Of a stretch of DNA of 64,000 nt, positions 62,057-64,000 are shown piece after piece. Numbering within the stretch: position 1 is the stretch's first letter; each line of letters starts with the position of its first letter. Both the position numbers and the translations under genes were made by a program. The stretch is from Streptomyces smaragdinus (GTDB lineage: Bacteria > Actinomycetota > Actinomycetes > Streptomycetales > Streptomycetaceae), in the NCBI RefSeq assembly GCF_009604385.1, contig NZ_WEGJ01000003.1, forward strand, positions 1 to 64,000, read 5' to 3'. The notes below the pieces were generated by a model. It saw only the letters and a list, made by a program, of their open reading frames with translations, was not told where the DNA came from and searched no databases.

Positions 62057-62232
62057 GGTCCACATCCTTGCAGGTCAGAGGGCTGGTCACGCCCCTGGCG
62101 GGGTGCGTGCGGACACCAGTATCACGGTACGGAATTAACGGCGCGTTTCGGGAGGGGCCAGCCGCCCGGACGAACCGTCACTGCCATTGTGGGATACGTC
62201 TCACCCGGGCGCCGAGGTGGGGGCCGTCCGGC

Positions 62233-62646
62233 TCACTCCGCCAGCGCCCCGCGGATCCGCTCGGCGGTCTCGGCAGCCTGTACGTCGTCCGCGTACGTGG
62301 TGCGCGGCCAGAAGAACCCGCGCAGTCCGTCCTTGCGGTTGCGGGGTACGACGTGCACGTGCAGATGGGGTACGGACTGGCTGATCCGGTTGTTCATCGC
62401 CACGAACGTCCCCGCCGCCGCCATCCCCGTCTCGACCGCGCCGGCGATCCGCCGGACGACGGCGAAGAACGGGCCGACCTCCGCGGGCTCCAGATCGGTC
62501 AGGGTCTCGGCGTGCCGCCGGGGCACGACCAGCACATGGCCGGGGAAGAGCGGCCGGGCGTCGAGGAACGCGACGGCCGTCTCCCCCTCGTACACCCGGT
62601 GGGCGGGCGGCTCGCCGCCGGCGATGGCGCAGAAGACGCAGTCCAC
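62233..62646 (-). CDS. HIT family nucleotide hydrolase
   Basis: This 137-aa protein has the HIT triad 'HLHVHVVPR' (His94, His96 and His98) and an N-terminal 'CVFCAIAGG' zinc-type Cys pair. It is a Hint/AMP-lysine-like nucleotide phosphoramidase or nucleotidyl hydrolase. GTG 62646. Substrate unspecified. The 21-aa cysteine-rich peptide lies 28 bp upstream. Confidence 0.93.
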   Translation of the reverse strand: MDCVFCAIAGGEPPAHRVYEGETAVAFLDARPLFPGHVLVVPRRHAETLTDLEPAEVGPFFAVVRRIAGAVETGMAAAGTFVAMNNRISQSVPHLHVHVVPRNRKDGLRGFFWPRTTYADDVQAAETAERIRGALAE

Positions 62647-62674
62647 GGCACCAGTCAACCAGCGGCGGCTGCCG

Positions 62675-62740
62675 TCAGCGCGGCGGGCAGATGCAGCGCA
62701 CGCGCCCGCAGTGCGGGCAAACGGGTACCAGCTGTTCCAT
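62675..62740 (-). CDS. 21-aa cysteine-rich microprotein
   Basis: A 21-codon frame encodes a basic peptide containing 'CPHCG' and 'CIC', a compact CxxC-x5-CxC arrangement that could bind zinc or iron. ATG 62740 has AGGAAGG 8 bp upstream, and the frame lies 28 bp before the HIT gene on the same strand. The good SD and the four ordered cysteines support a real peptide; a regulatory leader for the HIT gene is an alternative. Confidence 0.55.
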   Translation of the reverse strand: MEQLVPVCPHCGRVRCICPPR

Positions 62741-62834
62741 ACCGGTCGCCTTCCTCGGGATGGGCCCTCCCTTGAGGTGTTCCCGGTTTTGCGCGTCTCA
62801 CCGTCACTTTCGAATGAAAGTGCTCTTGTTCGGG

Positions 62835-64000
62835 TCAGATTCGCGCAAGAACGCGCCGGAGCCGCCGGGCTTCGGCGGCCACGCGGGGCGGTTCGGTCAG
62901 GGCGGCGAGCTGTGCGAGGACGGGTGGCTCGTCGCCGCCGCCGGTGAGGGCGGCGCACTCCGCGGCGAGGGTCAGGACCGCGGGCAGGCCCCTGGTCGCG
63001 GGGTACGGCTCCAGCTCGTCCAGCAGGCGGACGGCCACCGTCCAGGTCTCGTGGGCGGCGCCCGCCCGGGCGGCGTCGCCGAGGGCGGGGAGGAAGCGGG
63101 TGGGGATGCCGACGCCTTCGAGCCACAGCCGGCCCAGCAGTTCGCCCAGCCGCTCCGCGTCGAGCCGGCCGTGGGCGGCGAGGGTGAGCAGGGCCTCGAC
63201 GGCGGCGGCGCGATTGCCGGCGGGGGCCGCCGTCAGGCCGTACGCGAGGGCGAGATGGGTGACGGGTCCGCAGGGCCCGGTGGTGTACTCGGCGAGGTAC
63301 GGCAGCAGCGTGTTCGCACGCCGGCCGGTCTCCCTCCCGGCGTCCATGGACAGACGGGGGATCGCGTGGGCCGCGACGAGGTCGGGGTGGGCCGGGGCGA
63401 CGAGGGGCCACAGGACGCCGAGGAGACCGCCCTCCCTGCCGTGGTTCCGGAAGCGGAACAGGGCGTCGGGGTCGGGCAGGTCTGCGAGGGTCGCCGCCAG
63501 TGAGCCCTCCTCGGGCTCGTCCCGCCGGGCGAACACCGGGACGAGATGGGCTCCGGCGACCCGCCGGTCGGCGTTCACGAGGGCGGCCTCGTGCTCCGTG
63601 TGACGCCGCAGCCGGAGCTTCGCGAGGACCGGCAGCCCGGGCCCGGTCCCGGGCAGGCCCGCCGCCTCGCGCAGGGCCGCGACCGTGCCCGCAGGGGTGC
63701 CCGCGGGGAGCCGGAGGAACGCCTGCTCCAGGTCGTCGGGCCAGGGGGCGGCCCCGGCGGTCGCGTACGCCGTCAGCCGACGGCGCAGGGCGTCGGGGTG
63801 TATCAGGCCGTCGGGATCGGTGGGGAACGCCAGCAGACAGGGGACGGGGTCGGTAGCGAGCCGGGAGGTCAGTTCGTACACGCGCCGGATCGGCACCAGG
63901 TCCAGGCAGTGATGTCCGTGTTCGGTGCCGGTCGCCAGGAAGTCCCGGGCACCGCTCCAGTGCGGCCGGGGACGGCCCGCCAGAGTCTCGATCAGACAGC
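62835..64000 (-). CDS. C-terminal part of a DUF6493-like helical protein (cut by the window edge)
   Basis: The frame stays open to the end of the window, so at least 388 residues are visible and the start lies beyond 64000. The visible part is Leu/Ala-rich helical repeat sequence ('LATLADLPDPDALFRFRNHGREGGLLGVLWPL', 'AVEALLTLAAHGRLDAERLGELLGRLWLEG') like HEAT-type repeats, with no catalytic motif. In streptomycetes DUF6493 genes lie beside SWIM zinc-finger and MoxR/VWA genes, as I recall. A GTG at 63896 is internal, not the start. Confidence 0.7.
   Translation of the reverse strand, partial: CLIETLAGRPRPHWSGARDFLATGTEHGHHCLDLVPIRRVYELTSRLATDPVPCLLAFPTDPDGLIHPDALRRRLTAYATAGAAPWPDDLEQAFLRLPAGTPAGTVAALREAAGLPGTGPGLPVLAKLRLRRHTEHEAALVNADRRVAGAHLVPVFARRDEPEEGSLAATLADLPDPDALFRFRNHGREGGLLGVLWPLVAPAHPDLVAAHAIPRLSMDAGRETGRRANTLLPYLAEYTTGPCGPVTHLALAYGLTAAPAGNRAAAVEALLTLAAHGRLDAERLGELLGRLWLEGVGIPTRFLPALGDAARAGAAHETWTVAVRLLDELEPYPATRGLPAVLTLAAECAALTGGGDEPPVLAQLAALTEPPRVAAEARRLRRVLARI

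Overview
The window reads as chromosomal DNA of a Streptomyces or close relative. It has very high GC with strong third-position G/C bias, frequent GTG starts, purine-rich Shine-Dalgarno (SD) sites, rare TTA codons, GlnR boxes, and two genes for different glutamine synthetases (glnA, glnII) plus glnE and glnA2. From memory, lipB-lipA-DUF4191-RDD-glnA-glnII-malR-glnE-glnA2 follows the S. coelicolor order around SCO2193-SCO2241. No rRNA, tRNA, CRISPR array, transposase or phage gene was seen.

1-12.2 kb is accessory. A six-gene minus-strand operon (6543 down to 57) encodes a SAM methyltransferase, a large unknown protein, a ParA/MinD-like P-loop protein with an altered Walker A, two unknown proteins and a membrane protein. 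Five of these match the families named after S. coelicolor SCO2521-SCO2525. After a GNAT gene that looks mosaic in composition and a LppU-like protein comes an EACC1 / caspase-STAND-TPR conflict module (8455-12011), followed by a decayed DUF397 fragment.

12.2-24.8 kb is mostly core. A GntR(FCD) regulator precedes aceE, whose apparent promoter is leaderless with a 17-nt palindrome between the promoter elements. Then come a WYL regulator, an SDR, DUF4240, GNAT, an epimerase, a FAD amine-oxidase-like protein, an NsdA-like regulator, and lipB-lipA.

24.8-44.5 kb holds glnA with clear GlnR boxes, a P450 with two TTA codons, DUF2254, a MoxR ATPase plus metallopeptidase/VWA pair, an aminotransferase, small enzymes, a PI-PLC-X membrane protein, and glnII with GlnR boxes. 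Just upstream of glnII, on the same strand, is a translationally coupled ARPP-2-like / vWA pair.

44.5-53 kb is a probable carbohydrate locus: a secreted CBM3-GH16 glucanase, a divergent GntR(UTRA) regulator and an orphan solute-binding protein, linked by shared operator-like palindromes. A NarL-type two-component system, a block of inverted intergenic repeats and a membrane protein with a sigma-like N terminus follow.

53-64 kb holds a ZIP transporter, a MalR-like LacI regulator without malEFG beside it, a PAP2 protein, glnE, an ECF sigma factor with a membrane partner, glnA2, a HIT hydrolase and a partial DUF6493-like gene. Two genes here are very short: a 27-aa membrane peptide before the sigma factor and a 21-aa cysteine-rich peptide before the HIT gene.

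The nitrogen genes form one logical set. GlnR would control glnA and glnII, and GlnE would adenylylate GlnA at Tyr397, which is present. GlnA2 lacks that site and is probably a polyamine-glutamylating enzyme. The best candidates for undescribed biology are the SCO2521-2525-type operon, the ARPP-2/vWA pair, the EACC1-caspase module with its coupled TTG start, and the two microproteins.
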